Positions 41,987-53,337 of a stretch of DNA of 64,000 nucleotides are shown in pieces. The position numbers were made by a program, and so were the translations under genes. The notes under the pieces are model-generated. The model worked only from the letters and a program-made list of their open reading frames with translations. It had not been told where the DNA came from and ran no database searches. Position 1 is the stretch's first letter. Every line of letters begins with the position of its first letter. This DNA is from Leptodactylus fallax (taxonomy: Eukaryota > Chordata > Amphibia > Anura > Leptodactylidae): assembly GCA_947044405.1 (NCBI GenBank), contig CAMRHE010000357.1, forward strand, positions 791,501 through 855,500, read 5' to 3'.

Positions 41987-42424
41987 TGTGAGAAAGTGAA
42001 GGGTGTGGTTTGGGAGAACTGGTATCTTCCAGTCAGGCAGTTAAAGGGTATGTGGTAGAAGCCCACGGCAGGGAGGTCAAGTGACTAATTAAGGCCTTAT
42101 ATAGGCTGTGTGTCAGAACTAGGGGGTGTGAAACTAAACTGAGGAAACTGACCTGTGTAGCTGAACCTGAAACAAGGTAACGCTGTGCCACTCTTGTTTC
42201 AATAACCTGAGTGGGAGTCTGGCAGCCAGGCGTTTGTAGAGATAGGGAACATTTGTTGTAGTAGGTAGTTCTCAGCCAAGAAGGTTTTGTTTTTGTTTGT
42301 ACCTTTGTAAAGACAAACCTGTTATGCACCTAAATCTAAATAAACACCAGACTAGTGTGATCCAGCCTCTGTGTCCTTGTTTTCCTGCACTGCTACCAAG
42401 CATCTACCTGAGCGGTTCCCCACA
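41987..42424 (+). repeat. 5' LTR of the Gmr1-type element
   Basis: 438 bp, TGTGAG...CCCACA. Contains TATATA at 42098-42103 (candidate TATA box) and AATAAA at 42339-42344 (candidate polyadenylation signal). It differs from the 3' LTR at roughly 25 positions by my hand count (about 6%) and has about 29 extra bases near 42309-42337 before the AATAAA. Confidence 0.88.
42098..42103 (+). promoter_or_regulatory. Candidate TATA box in the 5' LTR
   Basis: TATATA in the context CCTTATATAGG, about 110 bp from the LTR start, a plausible U3 promoter position. In the 3' LTR the same site reads GATATAGG, so it has diverged there. Confidence 0.45.
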
Positions 42425-42516
42425 TATGGTGCTTTGGATGCGAGCATAAGTGCAGTGAGACATACACGGGCTGCATGTTCTGGTTGCTGACGGCGCTGAA
42501 ATAGAGAGCCACAGCC

Positions 42517-43310
42517 ATGGAGGAGGTTGTGAAGCAGCTGATACAGGCTAATGCAGCGCAACAGGAGACCAACCGACTCTTGGCCAAGCAGATGTCGATA
42601 TTGCTGGCCGCTCAGCAAAAGGCCACCCACCGAAGACAGAGCGGGATGTCAGGAAAGAGGTCCGTAAAGCGTTGACCAAGATGACAGCAGAGGATGACGT
42701 AGAGGCCTATCTGACTGGGTTTGAAAGAGTGACCAACCGTGAGAGGCTTCCACAGCAGCTCTGGGCCGAGGTGTTGGCAGCTTTTCTAGTCGCTGAGCCC
42801 CAGCAAGCCTATTTTGACCTGAGTGAACAGGATGCATGTGACTACCAGTGGTTGAAGGCGGAGATCCTGGCCCGACTGGGTGTGGACCAGCATGTTCGGG
42901 CTCAAAGAGTCCACAATTGGAAATACCAGGAGACGTTACCACCGAGGTCACAAATGCACCACCTTGTACAACTTGTCCGTAAGTGGCTCCAGCCGGAGAT
43001 GTTGACCCCAGCCCAGATTGTGGAACGGGTTGTCATACACCGGTACCTGAGGGCTTTACCGGGTAAGATCCAGCAGTGGGGCATGGAGATCCAACTAATG
43101 CCAATGCATTGGTGGTATTGGTGGAATGCTACTTGGCTACACAGTCCCTCAGAAAGGAGCTCGCCCAAATCCCTCAAGTCCGCAGGGCCCGGAGGGCCAA
43201 CATTCCTCGAGCTCCACAGGATAAGATGGTGACCCAGGGGAGGAGGAGGAGCGAGACTGTCATCTGCTGGGATTGCCACGAGCCAGCCATATTGTGGCTA
43301 GTTGTCCCCG
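42517..43310 (+). pseudogene. Gag of the Gmr1-type element with SCAN-like domain
   Basis: The ATG at 42517 opens MEEVVKQLIQANAAQQETNR, broken by a frameshift near 42640. The following frame from 42672 carries DDVEAYLTGFERV, AYFDLSEQDACDYQWLKAEI, RVHNWKYQE, RKWLQPEMLTPAQIVERVV and YLRALPGKIQQW. This is a SCAN-type capsid fold; vertebrate SCAN domains of zinc-finger proteins are known to derive from Gmr1-like gag. A frameshift near 43075 moves to the frame with ALVVLVECYLATQ. A CCHC zinc knuckle (CWDCHEP... HIVASCP) at 43262-43310 is itself split by a frameshift. The protein would form the particle core if intact. Confidence 0.75.
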
Positions 43311-43854
43311 TGCCTTGGAGCCCATGGACTGCAGCCTGGGTCAGAGGGTATCCCTCTACGATGCCCCAGCCTACACCTCCGCCACCCTGGACACTGCTGA
43401 TGAGCGCCACCTGTGCCAAGTGACCGTGGCTGAGTGCCCAGTGGTGGCACTACTGGACTCTGGCAGTCAGGTGACCCTTGTTAATGGGTCCTGTGTCGAC
43501 CTCGGGACTGCCACCGGACACACAGTCGGTGTCCTATGCATACATGGAGATACAAGAGACCACCCGACTGTGATTGTCGCCATGCAGACCCCCTGTGGGG
43601 AGAGCCAACATGAGGTAGGGGTTGTCAGGAACTTACCACATGACCTAATTCTGGGACGGGACTTTCCCCTGTTTTGGACTCTATGGCGGGGAAAGAAAGG
43701 GTCAGAGAACTCACCCCCAAGAATACCACAGGTATTGTCTGGTCAGGTCCTCGAACCTGAACCCAATGACCAGGACTCTAGGGTTCCTGCCATAGGGGTG
43801 ACCATGCTCTGTGTTTCCCCTAGAGGTAATGGCAGGCAAAGCCAAGGCGGCTAG
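43273..43854 (+). pseudogene. Aspartic protease region of the Gmr1-type element
   Basis: The frame carries VVALLDSGSQVTLVN with the D-S-G active site of retroviral-type aspartic proteases (near 43450-43470), and about 60 codons later LILGRDFPLF, a typical ILG-x-D motif. It overlaps the end of gag and runs to a stop at 43854, while the pol reading continues in another frame from 43811. Proteolytic maturation of Gag-Pol is the expected role. Confidence 0.72.
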
Positions 43855-45136
43855 TACCGAACCTCACATGTCAGATTTGGAGGTGTCCCGTGATAATTTT
43901 GGTTCTGCACAACTCCAGGACCCCACTTTGCTAAGGGCCTTGGAGAATATTATTGTTATCAATGGTGTGTCACAGCGCCCAGGCGCTGATGAGGTATTTC
44001 CCCGCATGGCTGTCAACCAGGAGTTGTTATACCGAGTTGACAAGGTGCGAGGTGAAACCTTAGAACAGTTATTGGTGCTCCAGCCTTATCGCCGGACGGT
44101 GCTGGAATTAGCACATAAACATGTGCTAGGGGACACCTAGGTGCCACAAAAACGCTGGTCCGCATATTGCAGCGTTTTTATTGGCCAGGGGTATATCATG
44201 AGGTTAAAGTGTTTTGTGAAACATGTCCGGAGTGTCAGTTGCATGCCCCCATGGCACATTTTCGTAGTCCCCTGGTACCTCTGCCCATTATTGAGGTGCC
44301 CTTTGAAAGGATTGCCATGGACTTGGTAGGTCCTTCAGTTAAGTCCGCTCAGGTACATCAGCATATTTTGGTAGCCATGGATTATGCTACCCAATATCCT
44401 GAAGTCATCCCAATACAGCACATGTCGGCAAAGTTGATTGCTAAAGAGTTGTTTGCCATGTTTTGCCGAATGGGTCTACCCAAGGAGATCCTCACGGATC
44501 AGGGTACCCCGTTCATGTCTAAAGTCACCAGGGAACTATGTAAATTAATAACTCTTTAATATCAAACAGTTACGTACATCTGTTTACCACCCCCAGACAG
44601 ACGGGTTAGTAGAACGGTTTAACAAAACCCTAAAAAGTATGTTAAAAAAGGTGGTAAACAAGGATGGAAAGGATTGGGATGTTTTGTTACCGTATTTGAT
44701 GTTTGCCATCCGCGAGGTACCACAAGATTCCACTGGGTTTTCCCCTTTAGAGTTGGTCTACGGCAGACATTCGAGGGGTCTGTTGGACATTGCCAGAGAA
44801 ACGTGGGAGCAAGAACTCACTCCCCACAAAAGTGTTATTGAATACATTGCTGGTATGCAGGACAGGATGGTGGCCGTTATGCCCATAGTTAGAGAGCATC
44901 TGGAGGAGACCCAAAAGACTCAAAGCCGGGTTTACAATAGTTCGGCCAAGGTAAGGACCTTTAAACCCGGTGACCGAGTACTTGTACTCATTCCCACAGT
45001 GGAGAGTAAGTTCCTTGCCAAATGGCAAGGACCCTATGAGGTGATGGAGAAAGTAGGGGAAGTGAACTACAAGGTTCATCAGCCCGGTTGGAGAAAACCA
45101 GAACAGATTTATCATGTAAACCTGTTAAAGACGTGA
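43811..45136 (+). pseudogene. Integrase of the Gmr1-type element, broken
   Basis: A pre-integrase segment ending in HKHVLGDT is interrupted by a stop at about 44138. The next frame continues with FYWPGVYHEVKVFCETCPEC (part of the HHCC zinc-binding domain). The catalytic core shows IAMDLVGP (first Asp), ILTDQGTPF (second Asp) and, after a further frameshift near 44,560, DGLVERFNKTL (Glu). The C-terminal part has KPGDRVLVL and KWQGPYEVMEKVG (GPY/F-like module). The integrase lies upstream of RT, the Gmr1 arrangement. It would insert the cDNA copy in the nucleus if intact. Confidence 0.82.
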
Positions 45137-45244
45137 AAAGACCAAGAGAGTCTGCTTACAGAAAGATCTCTGGCTAAACTGCCTTCTGTACTATCCCCAC
45201 AGGCTGCAGTTAAGATTACAGAGGTAGCAGTAGGGGTAACAATA

Positions 45245-46744
45245 GCAGAGTCCCTCACGAAAAGCCAACAGCAAGAATCCAAAGAGCTTGTAGCTAGGAA
45301 TACGGACATGTTCTCCGAGCTACCCGGGTGTACGTCCATAATCAAGCATGATATTGTTACCGATCACCAGGTGAAAGTACGGTCGAGACCATACCGGGTC
45401 CCCGAGGCTCATTGACAAGCCATTTTAGAGGAAGTGCAGAAAATGTTAAAATTATGTGTCATTGAGGAGTCCAAAAGTGAATGGGCCAGTCCCATTGTCC
45501 TAGTTCCCAAACCAGATGGGACGTTGCGTTTCTGCAACGATTTCAGGAAACTGAATGAGGTGTCTATATTTGGCGCCTACCCCATGCCACGGGTAGACAA
45601 ACTTATTGAGAGACTGGGAGGGGGCAGGTATTTCACTACGCTCGATCTCACTAAGGGATACTTGCAGGTACCCCTGACAGAAAGCGCCAAAGAAAAGACT
45701 GCCTTTATCAACCCTGAGGGACTTTTTCACTATCTCGTGTTACCGTTTGGGCTCCACGGGGCCCCAGCCACATTCCAACGGTTAATGGACATAGTGCTAA
45801 AACCTCACAGAAGGTACGCCTCAGCATATCTGGATGATATCATCATTTTCAGCAATGACTGGGAGAGTCACTTGCCCAAGGTACAAGCTGTAGTGAATTC
45901 TCTGATAGCAGCTGGCCTGACCGCTCACCCCAAGAAGTGTGCTTTGGGGATGGAGGAAACACGCTATTTGGGGTATGTGATCAGCCGCGGTATAATCAAA
46001 CCCCAGGTCAACAAGGTCAACGCTATCCAGAAATGGCCTCGACCTGTGAGCACCAAACAAGTTAGGTCATTCCTGGGCATTGTTGGATATTACAGACAGT
46101 TTATACCCAACTTTGCTACAGTATCTGCTCCCTTGACGGACCTTCTAAAGGGTAAAAGATCTGTTATGGTACAGTGGAATGACCAGGCCGAAAGAGCTTT
46201 TCAGGCATTAAAGGTGGCCTTGTGTGGATCTCCTGTCCTCATTACGCCCGCCTTCAGCAGAGAGTTTGTGGTACAAACAGACTCATCAGATTTAGGGCTA
46301 GGAGCTGTCCTATCTCAGGAGGTGAATGGAGAAGAGCATCCAGTCACCTACCTGAGCAGGAAACTCACGTCAGCAGAGAAAAACTACAGCATAGTAGAGA
46401 AAGAGTGTCTGGCGATAAAATGGGCATTAGAGGCCCTGAGGTACTACTTGCTGGGGAGGCAGTTCCGTCTAGTGACCGACTACTCACCCCTCACTTGGAT
46501 AAGCAGATCCAAGAACGCCAGGGCCACTAGATGGTTCTCGTCCCTTCAAAACTTTAGTTTCTCGGTGGAGCACAGAGCTGGGAAACTGCAAGGCAACGCG
46601 GATGCTTTGTCCCGGACTCATTGTTTAATGACTGGAGTTCGCCCCAAGGGGTCAGAACTGAGGGGGAGGGTATGTGAGAAAATGAAGGGTGTGGTTTGGG
46701 AGAACAGGTATTTTCCAGCCAGGCAGTTAAAGGGTATGTGGTAG
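45245..46744 (+). pseudogene. Reverse transcriptase and RNase H of the Gmr1-type element
   Basis: The frame is open from upstream (ELPGCTSIIKHDIVT near 45315-45355) but has a TGA at 45413-45415, at a position where relatives normally have Arg, so the long open part begins after it. From 45434, 436 codons read without a stop. RT motifs: PIVLVPKPDGTLRFCNDFRK, FTTLDLTKGYLQVPL (Asp A), LPFGLHGAPATFQRLM, and AYLDDIIIFS (YLDD). RNase H follows with VVQTDSSDLGLGAVL, YSIVEKECLAI and HRAGKLQGNADALSR. All catalytic residues are present. The ORF ends inside the 3' LTR at 46744. Confidence 0.88.
46655..46672 (+). promoter_or_regulatory. Polypurine tract before the 3' LTR
   Basis: AACTGAGGGGGAGGGTA immediately precedes the TGTGAG start of the 3' LTR. 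Such a tract primes plus-strand cDNA synthesis. Confidence 0.7.
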
Positions 46745-47093
46745 AAGCCCATAGCAGGGAGGTCAGCTGACTAATTAAGGCCTGATATAGGCTGTGTGTC
46801 AGAACTAGGGGGTGTGGCACTACACTGAGGAAACTGACCTGTGTAGCTGAACCTGAAACAAGGTAACGCTGTGCCACCCTTGTTTGAATAACCTGAGCGG
46901 GAGTCTGGCAGCCAGGCTCATGTATAGATAGGGAACATTTGTTGTAGTAGGTAGTTCTCAGCCAAGAAGGTTTTGTTTTTGTTTGTGCCTTTGTAAATAA
47001 ACACCTGACTTGAGTGTGATCCAGCCTCTGTGTCCCTGTTTTCCTGCACTGCTACCAAGCATCTACCTGAGCGGTTACCCACAATATATACTT
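46673..47093 (+). repeat. 3' LTR of the Gmr1-type element
   Basis: 421 bp, TGTGAG...ACCCACA, with AATAAA at 46996-47001. It lacks about 29 bases present in the 5' LTR before the polyadenylation signal. Flanked on the right by ATAT. Confidence 0.88.
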
Positions 47094-48118
47094 TACAATA
47101 GACTGGTACCAGACATGTAATGCTCTATCAGTGAACACAGTGGAGCATATTTATCAATCCTTCTATGCCAGTTTTCTGGTTTAGAGGGATGATATTGTGG
47201 CACACATCTGGCACAAAGCCCTGTCTTTCCTCAAACATGTGCCGCATCCCCCATACTGAGCCACACTGGCCACATTGTGGTGACGTATTCATTATAACTC
47301 ACAGTGTCGGACTGGGATGTCTAGGGCCCACCAGTGGAATTGTTTCTAGGGGCCCACCATCAGGACCCCTGCAGATCAGCGGTACCGAGACAGGGCGGCT
47401 AAAGGTAATAACATCTAAACCTACTGCTACACCTTGTATGGCACGTGAACAGCATGGCTCCTAGAATTGTTACCTTTACCTGTAGCCGCACTGTCCTGGA
47501 AAAGCTGATCTGCAGAGGTCCTGGCTGTTGTATCATCACAGATGTAATATTGATGGCCTATCCTAAGGACAGGCCATCAATATTAGAAAGATGGATAAAT
47601 CTTTTAAAAAGGTTGTCCAAGAATTGGAGCAACCCATGTGGGTGGCGGGAAGTGTAAAGTAAAAAATAAGTAAATTAAAAAGCATACTACTTTGTCCTCG
47701 GCGCTCCATTGTCCACTGCCAGGGTCCATTCAGTCTCGTGCTGGTGACTCCTTGCTGGGAGTCCTGCGCCTCATGTAACCGCTAAGACCAGATTTCCAGA
47801 AATGAGGTGCCGCCATGAAAGCAAACAGCAACAGGCAGGGGACAACGGGGTGCTGGGGACAGGTAAATATGCTTTTTTTTTTTTAAATTTTGTTATTTTT
47901 ACACCTGCCTGGCGGCCGCCATGGTTTATGGTCAGCCTATTTTAAGGGGTTGTCTGGGCCAAATTTTTCTATGGTCACTTCACTGGTCCCCCCACATAGT
48001 GGCCTCTTCACTGGTCCCCCATACTGTATGGGGAACAGTGATTGGGTCATTATATTGTGTGGGAGCAGTGATGGGGGCTAACATCCTGTGGGGGGGACAT
48101 TAAACTGTGTGGGGCATA

Positions 48119-48519
48119 TTAAAGGGGTTGTCCAGGGTTAATCTTTTTTATGGCCTATGCTCAGGATAGGCCATAAATACCTGATCGGCCCCATCAGCTG
48201 TTCGGAGCCACTTCCGGAGCCCGTTCTGTACACAACACAGGGCTGGAAGCAGAAAGCTCCATCCGCTGTATATCAGCCCGGTGCCTTCACTGCAGCTCAG
48301 CTCCTACTGACTTCAATAAGTGCTGAGATGCAGTGAAGGTGCCCGGCTAATACACAGTGGACAGAGCTTTCTGCTTCTGGCCCTGTATTGTGTACAGGGC
48401 GGGCATCAGAAGTGGCTCCGAACAGCTGATCGGTCCGGGGTCAGCCCCCTACAGATCAGGTATCTATGGCCTATCCTGAGGATAAACCATAACAAATTAT
48501 GCCTGGACAACCCCTTTAA
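48119..48519. mobile_element. T2/Kolobok-type MITE (TTAA-flanked) nested in the hAT element
   Basis: Left end TTAAAGGGGTTGTCCAGG, right end CCTGGACAACCCCTTTAA, a perfect inverted pair over 18 bp including TTAA. Arms continue with GGCCTAT...ATAGGCC segments. No ORF. TTAAAGGRR is the T2-type terminus. Confidence 0.85.
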
Positions 48520-48554
48520 TATACCCCCCCAAGGCCCCCCTAATGCGCCACACT

Positions 48555-48985
48555 TTAAAGAGGTTGTCCAGTATAATTGTTTTCTTTTTTATAATTAGTC
48601 CGGGGGAGGTGAATCCCCCCTCACCCCCCCCAAAAAAAAAAAAAAAAAAAACCACACTAAACATACTCACCTGTCTCCGGTGCTCCGGTGTCCTCCCAGC
48701 ACGGTCCGGTTCTGCAGCTCCGCTGTCGTCTTTTTGCTGGAAGTCCTCACTGGCTGTGACGTCCCAGGTCCCTTCCCTTAGGCCGCCGATTGGCCTCAGG
48801 GGTCACGTGACGTCACAGATAGTCACATGCAGTGGGAACTTCAGCTGGAAAAAAACAACAGAACTGCAGGACCGAACCGACGCTGAGGACAGGAGAGAAA
48901 GTTTAGGGTTTTTTTTTTTTGGTTTTTTTTTTCACCTGTCCCAGCGTAACTAAAAAAAAAATGTTATCCTGCACACCCCTTTTAA
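48555..48985. mobile_element. Second T2/Kolobok-type MITE, adjacent
   Basis: Left end TTAAAGAGGTTGTCCAGTAT, right end TTATCCTGCACACCCCTTTTAA; TTAA at both ends. It starts 35 bp after the previous MITE ends. The interior is GC-rich with CACGTGACGTCAC at 48804-48816 and A/T runs near 48634-48650 and 48909-48931. Confidence 0.7.
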
Positions 48986-49090
48986 TGTACCCCAGGCTAT
49001 TGGCCTCCATCACTGCCCCCCCCAACAATACAATGGCCCCATCAATGGTCCCCATACAGTATAGGGAACCAGTGAAGGAGCCACTGTATG

Positions 49091-49410
49091 GAGTATAAGC
49101 TCCACAGTGCCCCCCACTCAGTATTATAAGCTCCACAGTGCCCCCCACCCAGTATTATAAGCTCCACAGTGGCCCCCACTCAGTATTATAAGCTCCACAG
49201 TACCCCCCACTCAGTATTATAAGCTCCACAGTGCCCCCCACCCAGTATTATAAGCTCCACAGTGGCCCCCACCCAGTATTATATGCTCCACAGTGGCCCC
49301 CACCCAGTATTATAAGCTCCACAGTGGCCCCCACCCAGTATTATATGCTCCACAGTGCCCCCCACTCAGTATTATAAGCTCCACAGTGGCCCCCACACAG
49401 TATTATATAC
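49091..49410. repeat. Minisatellite, 31-bp unit, about 10 copies
   Basis: Unit contains AGCTCCACAGTG then CCCCCCACTCAGTATTATA, 31 bp. It has the same length as, and aligns with, the unit at 10490-11240 in another hAT element (both have (C/T)AGTGGCCCC(C/T) followed by CAGTAT). Confidence 0.9.
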
Positions 49411-50123
49411 GCCCAATAGCCACCCTCCGTTTCAGTGCTATTATTATACTCTGGGGTCTCCTCAGACCCCAGAGTATAATAATCAGAGGCCCAGGGAAGG
49501 TGATTAAAAATAACAAACATTCATACTCACCTTGCCTTACCTTTCCTTATCATCCTCGCTCCATCCTGCCGACTTCAGCGTCTTCAGGCCCTTTTCCGAC
49601 GTCGCTGCTGAGGCCTGTGATTGGGCCTCAGCGGTCACGTGGGGGCGCAATGACATTATTACGTGGCCGCGCCCCATGTGACCACTGTGGCCTAATCACA
49701 GGCCTCAGTCACGTTACGGAAGAGCGCCGGAGAGATCGCTGTGCCCAGGAGAGGTGAGAATATATATTTATTGTTTTTAGTCACCTCCCCTGGGCTGCCA
49801 TCTATTGGAAAGGGGCCTACAATATACCAGGGTCCCTTTCCAATAACAGTATGCATAGCGGTCGGGGAACCAGGCTTTCCCCGACCGCTATCATAGTGGT
49901 CCGGGGACCGGCCATCTCCAGCTGGCCACGGCACCATACCCCGCCGAGCCCAGTGGGTGTGACCACGATCGTTACGCCACTGGTCAGGGGCCCGATCGGG
50001 ATGGTCAGGATCCCGATCGGGCCCCTGACCAATGCATCTGCATCGGCAACATGAGGACTAATAGTCGGGGCCCACCGGGGATTCACCGGTTCCCCGGTGG
50101 GCCAGTCCGACCATGATAACTCA

Positions 50124-51360
50124 CATTAGTTTCCTGGCATGAGTTATAATGAAAATCTAGTTCCAAACTGGTGTAGATTACCATTCCTGCACAGAGGCGT
50201 CCAGCTAATTTATGAAGAGGCCAGGGCCTCTTCATAAATCTCTCTCTCCCTGTACCAGACAGAGCCTTTATTAAGACTGGTGTATGATACGCCAGTCTTA
50301 ACCTTAATAAATTTACTAAGGTGTGTATGTCATAGAGGAAGGGGATCATCCTTCTATAAACTATGGAGAATAGAGAGCCACTAAGAGCAGCTCCTACTGT
50401 GGTGAACTCAGCATATCTGTGCCTTTCAATGCAGGGGGAAATGCATAGCTAAATCCAGCTTTACCTGGTGATTGCCAGGAGATAGCCATCATCACTGTTA
50501 TAGTTGAGATGTAAGGGCAAAAAATAGCAAAAGCAAGAACTGGCTGATAACAGCGAGCAGTAGAACAAGCTATTTAAAATCAGCAAGCCAAAGATAGACC
50601 CCCAGATGCCTTCACCAGCACTAACCACAAGGCCAGATGGACTTTGCATAATCTGATGTTCTGAATTGTCACCAAACAGTAACTGTACAGGGAATAAATG
50701 CTCTGCAAACTGAAACCAACCAGAACCCACAATTAATTTACAGGGCAGATCTGAAACAGGAGAATTGTCATTCAGGCAAAAGGGTCAAAACCAGAAGTTA
50801 TCAAAATCCAACTTGATCTGCAGAGAGGCAACCTCCTGTTTGCAATATGGACTTGAAGAGTATGAAAAGTTTAATTGGTGGAAATCAAACCCTTGCATTT
50901 GATATCTATTCTTCATAGCATATTGATTTTTATGATAGAAATTTAAATGAGAGAATTTACCTCCTTCCTACCTGAATAAGACCTGCAGCCATTACAGGAT
51001 GGCCACACTACAAAGTGTCTATATTTTGTAATAAAAAGGGTAGCAACAAACGTGAACTTTGACAAGCTTCCATTAACTGCCATGAAAATTACTGTAGTTA
51101 AGATGTATATACGCATGGCATACTTCTTACAGAATTTTGATTCTGTACTTTGTAAACTACAAATCAATGTCAGTGAATGGGATTTAAATAAATTCCTTCA
51201 CTCACAGATTAAAGACTCTGCAGTGGATTCTAGATATGCTGCAGATTTCGAAACATGCCCTATCCGTTGCTGTAGTTTCAAGGATTTTAAAAGGCAAAAA
51301 ATCTTTTTTTAAAAAAAGGTCTGTTAGTGCTATTAATGGGTTGATAAGTACACCTATATA
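50124..51360. other. No gene; minor repeat fragments
   Basis: A palindrome AGAGGCCAGGGCCTCT lies at 50215-50230, and CATTAACTGCC-type unique sequence follows. ORFs are short. No domain recognised. Confidence 0.35.
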
Positions 51361-51947
51361 CCTTTAGTAGTGTTTTGTGATTTCTGGTTTTCTCTGGGAG
51401 CTCCAGACATCTTCTGCATTTGTTTACATGGTGTAGCTTCCTGCTGTGTAGCTTTCTGTGTAGCTTTCACACTACCTCCCTCTCACTGCCACCCCCTCCT
51501 CTCATACGCCATTACACCCCTTCCCTGTCTCCCACTACTAGCCCTTTCCTGGAGATGCCTCTCTTCCTCTCTGCTAGCGCGTGCACAGACCAGAAGTGCC
51601 TCTGATGCCTGCGCAGTAGAGATGGAGTGCCATCTCTACTGCACATGTGTTGCAGGCACCTCCAGACTGCGCAAGCGCTAACAGAGATGAAGATGGGAGG
51701 AGCCATTCACAGAGAGGAAGACACGTAAGTATGATGGGGTTGGGCGAGGGAAGTAATGGTTACATTCTGTTTCAGAAACAGAACGTCACCGGATTATCAG
51801 AAAGTGTGCCTGGGGCGGTCACGTGACTGAACCAGGGATATGGGTAGTAATAGATTTTTTTTAAAATATAAGTAAATTAGAAGTTAGGTGGAGGAGGGGG
51901 TTTAGTTTAGGGGTTAATTTTTATTTCATCCTGAACAACCCCTTTAA
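51361..51947. repeat. Possible T2-type MITE, right end only
   Basis: The stretch ends CTGAACAACCCCTTTAA at 51931-51947, the T2-type terminus. The interior is similar in layout to 48555-48985 (GC-rich, GGTCACGTGAC at 51817, A/T-rich tail). The left terminus was not identified, so the left coordinate is nominal. Confidence 0.4.
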
Positions 51948-52271
51948 CCACAAATTTCATTGAATTCAGCCTATGTAACATGGGAATTTCATTGAAGATT
52001 TATAAAACAGCAAAAATTATTTTGATAAACCTGGAGCAGTTTAAGACTATGTAGTCTAAAGTTGCACTGTTTATAACTTAGATACTATTAGTAAATTTGC
52101 CCTACTGTGTACAGTATATGTGAATGTACCCTCCGTAAACTCATGACTGCAAGGCACCACTGGGTAGACTTAGCCTTACATAAACAGGCACAAATCAACA
52201 ATACAATTTCCCTGACAAATATCAACATCATGTAACTTTTCATTACATAAAGAATCAGCAGTTGGCAGATA

Positions 52272-52612
52272 CAGGTGCATCGCAATAAATTAGAAATGTT
52301 TATTTCTTTCAGTAATTGAATTAAAAAAGTGACCTATATTTTCTAGATTCTTTACACACAGAGTGTTCTATTTCAAGTGTTTTATTTCTGTAAATGTTGA
52401 TTATGGATTACATGTAATGAAAACCAAAATCTAAGAAAATTTGAATATTGTAAAAAAGTTCAGTATTGTAAATTCAGTGTGTCACCTGCCAAGGTTTCCT
52501 AAGCCTTTAAATGGTCCCTTAGTCCATTTAGGACACAAAATCATGGAAGATGCTGATTATGTATTGTATTACTGAATCACTGAAATGAATGAACATTTCA
52601 AAGATGCACCTG
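52272..52612. mobile_element. Non-autonomous Tc1-type element (341 bp)
   Basis: Starts CAGGTGCATCGCAATAAAT after TA (52270-52271) and ends AAGATGCACCTG before TA (52613-52614). Internally it keeps subterminal sequence but no transposase, so it looks like an internal deletion product of a larger Tc1 of a family not otherwise present here. Confidence 0.75.
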
Positions 52613-53337
52613 TATGACTTCTAAGCTATTGTTTGTTTACAAAGATATGGAGCTCTGTTTCAGAAATAAAGAACTTCAACTGTAACAAATAGTTATAAGT
52701 GTTTTCATTCTTCAATGTAATCCTATAAGGGCTTGTTTTTTGTGGGACAAGTCGCAAAGATTAATGGCACCATATATGCTCATTATTTTAATGCCGCAAT
52801 TATGCAACTATTAAAAAGTCAAAGACATAACAGTACAAGGGCATAACAATAGGGGATGCAGTGGTAGCAGCCAACTCTGGATCAAAGCTCCCACTGTTGC
52901 AAAATAAAACTATTATACATGATACACAGTAGGTGGAAAAGCCTCTTACGAATTTTGCTTTGGGGTCAAGCAGCATCAGGTTATTTTTATGATAAAGTGA
53001 GTATTCAGAATAAAAAGACTCTCTCTGTATTTCTTTGACATTATACCAAGATCTTCTCAACATCTGAGAACTTTTGCACTGGAAACCAATGGAAGTTTCA
53101 GATAACAGGCCCCACCAAAGTGACCTTCCCACATGTATGTATGACATATTAGAAGATCATTTTCACTGATTCATCTTGACTGTTTAAAATGGATTTTTAA
53201 CCCCTTACGACTAGACCTGTTTGGACCTTAAATAGGTTGCCTGTTTAAGTTAAACCCTTCCTCCTCCACTAACCTAAAAAGCCAATGCATCAGAGTGTAG
53301 TCAGGTAACTTATTTACAAAAAAAGTTTTATTTTTAA

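Larger units (their letters stand above)
41987..47093 (+). mobile_element. Gmr1-type Gypsy LTR retrotransposon, full length, decayed
   Basis: LTRs at 41987-42424 and 46673-47093 start TGTGAGAAA and end CCCACA; ATAT flanks both sides (41983-41986 and 47094-47097). Internal order is gag with SCAN-like domain and CCHC knuckle, protease, integrase, then reverse transcriptase and RNase H. Integrase upstream of RT is not the usual Ty3/Gypsy order; it is the hallmark of the Gmr1-like branch described from cod and other vertebrates. At least three frameshifts and two nonsense codons are visible. No envelope gene. A purine tract (GAGGGGGAGGGTA-like) precedes the 3' LTR, and TATGGTGC at 42425 follows the 5' LTR as a possible primer site. 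Confidence 0.88.
47302..50115. mobile_element. hAT element (2814 bp) with nested TTAA MITEs and a minisatellite
   Basis: Termini are CAGTGTCGGACTGGGATG and GGGCCAGTCCGACCATG, imperfect inverted repeats. The 8-bp duplication ATAACTCA is at 47294-47301 and 50116-50123. There is no transposase ORF. Contents include TTAA MITEs (48119-48519 and 48555-48985), a hairpin at 47549-47586, a 31-bp minisatellite (about 49091-49410), and a palindrome at 49441-49481 nearly identical to that of the hAT at 10343-11828, followed by GC-rich sequence with GTCACGTGG. Non-autonomous as it stands. Confidence 0.85.
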
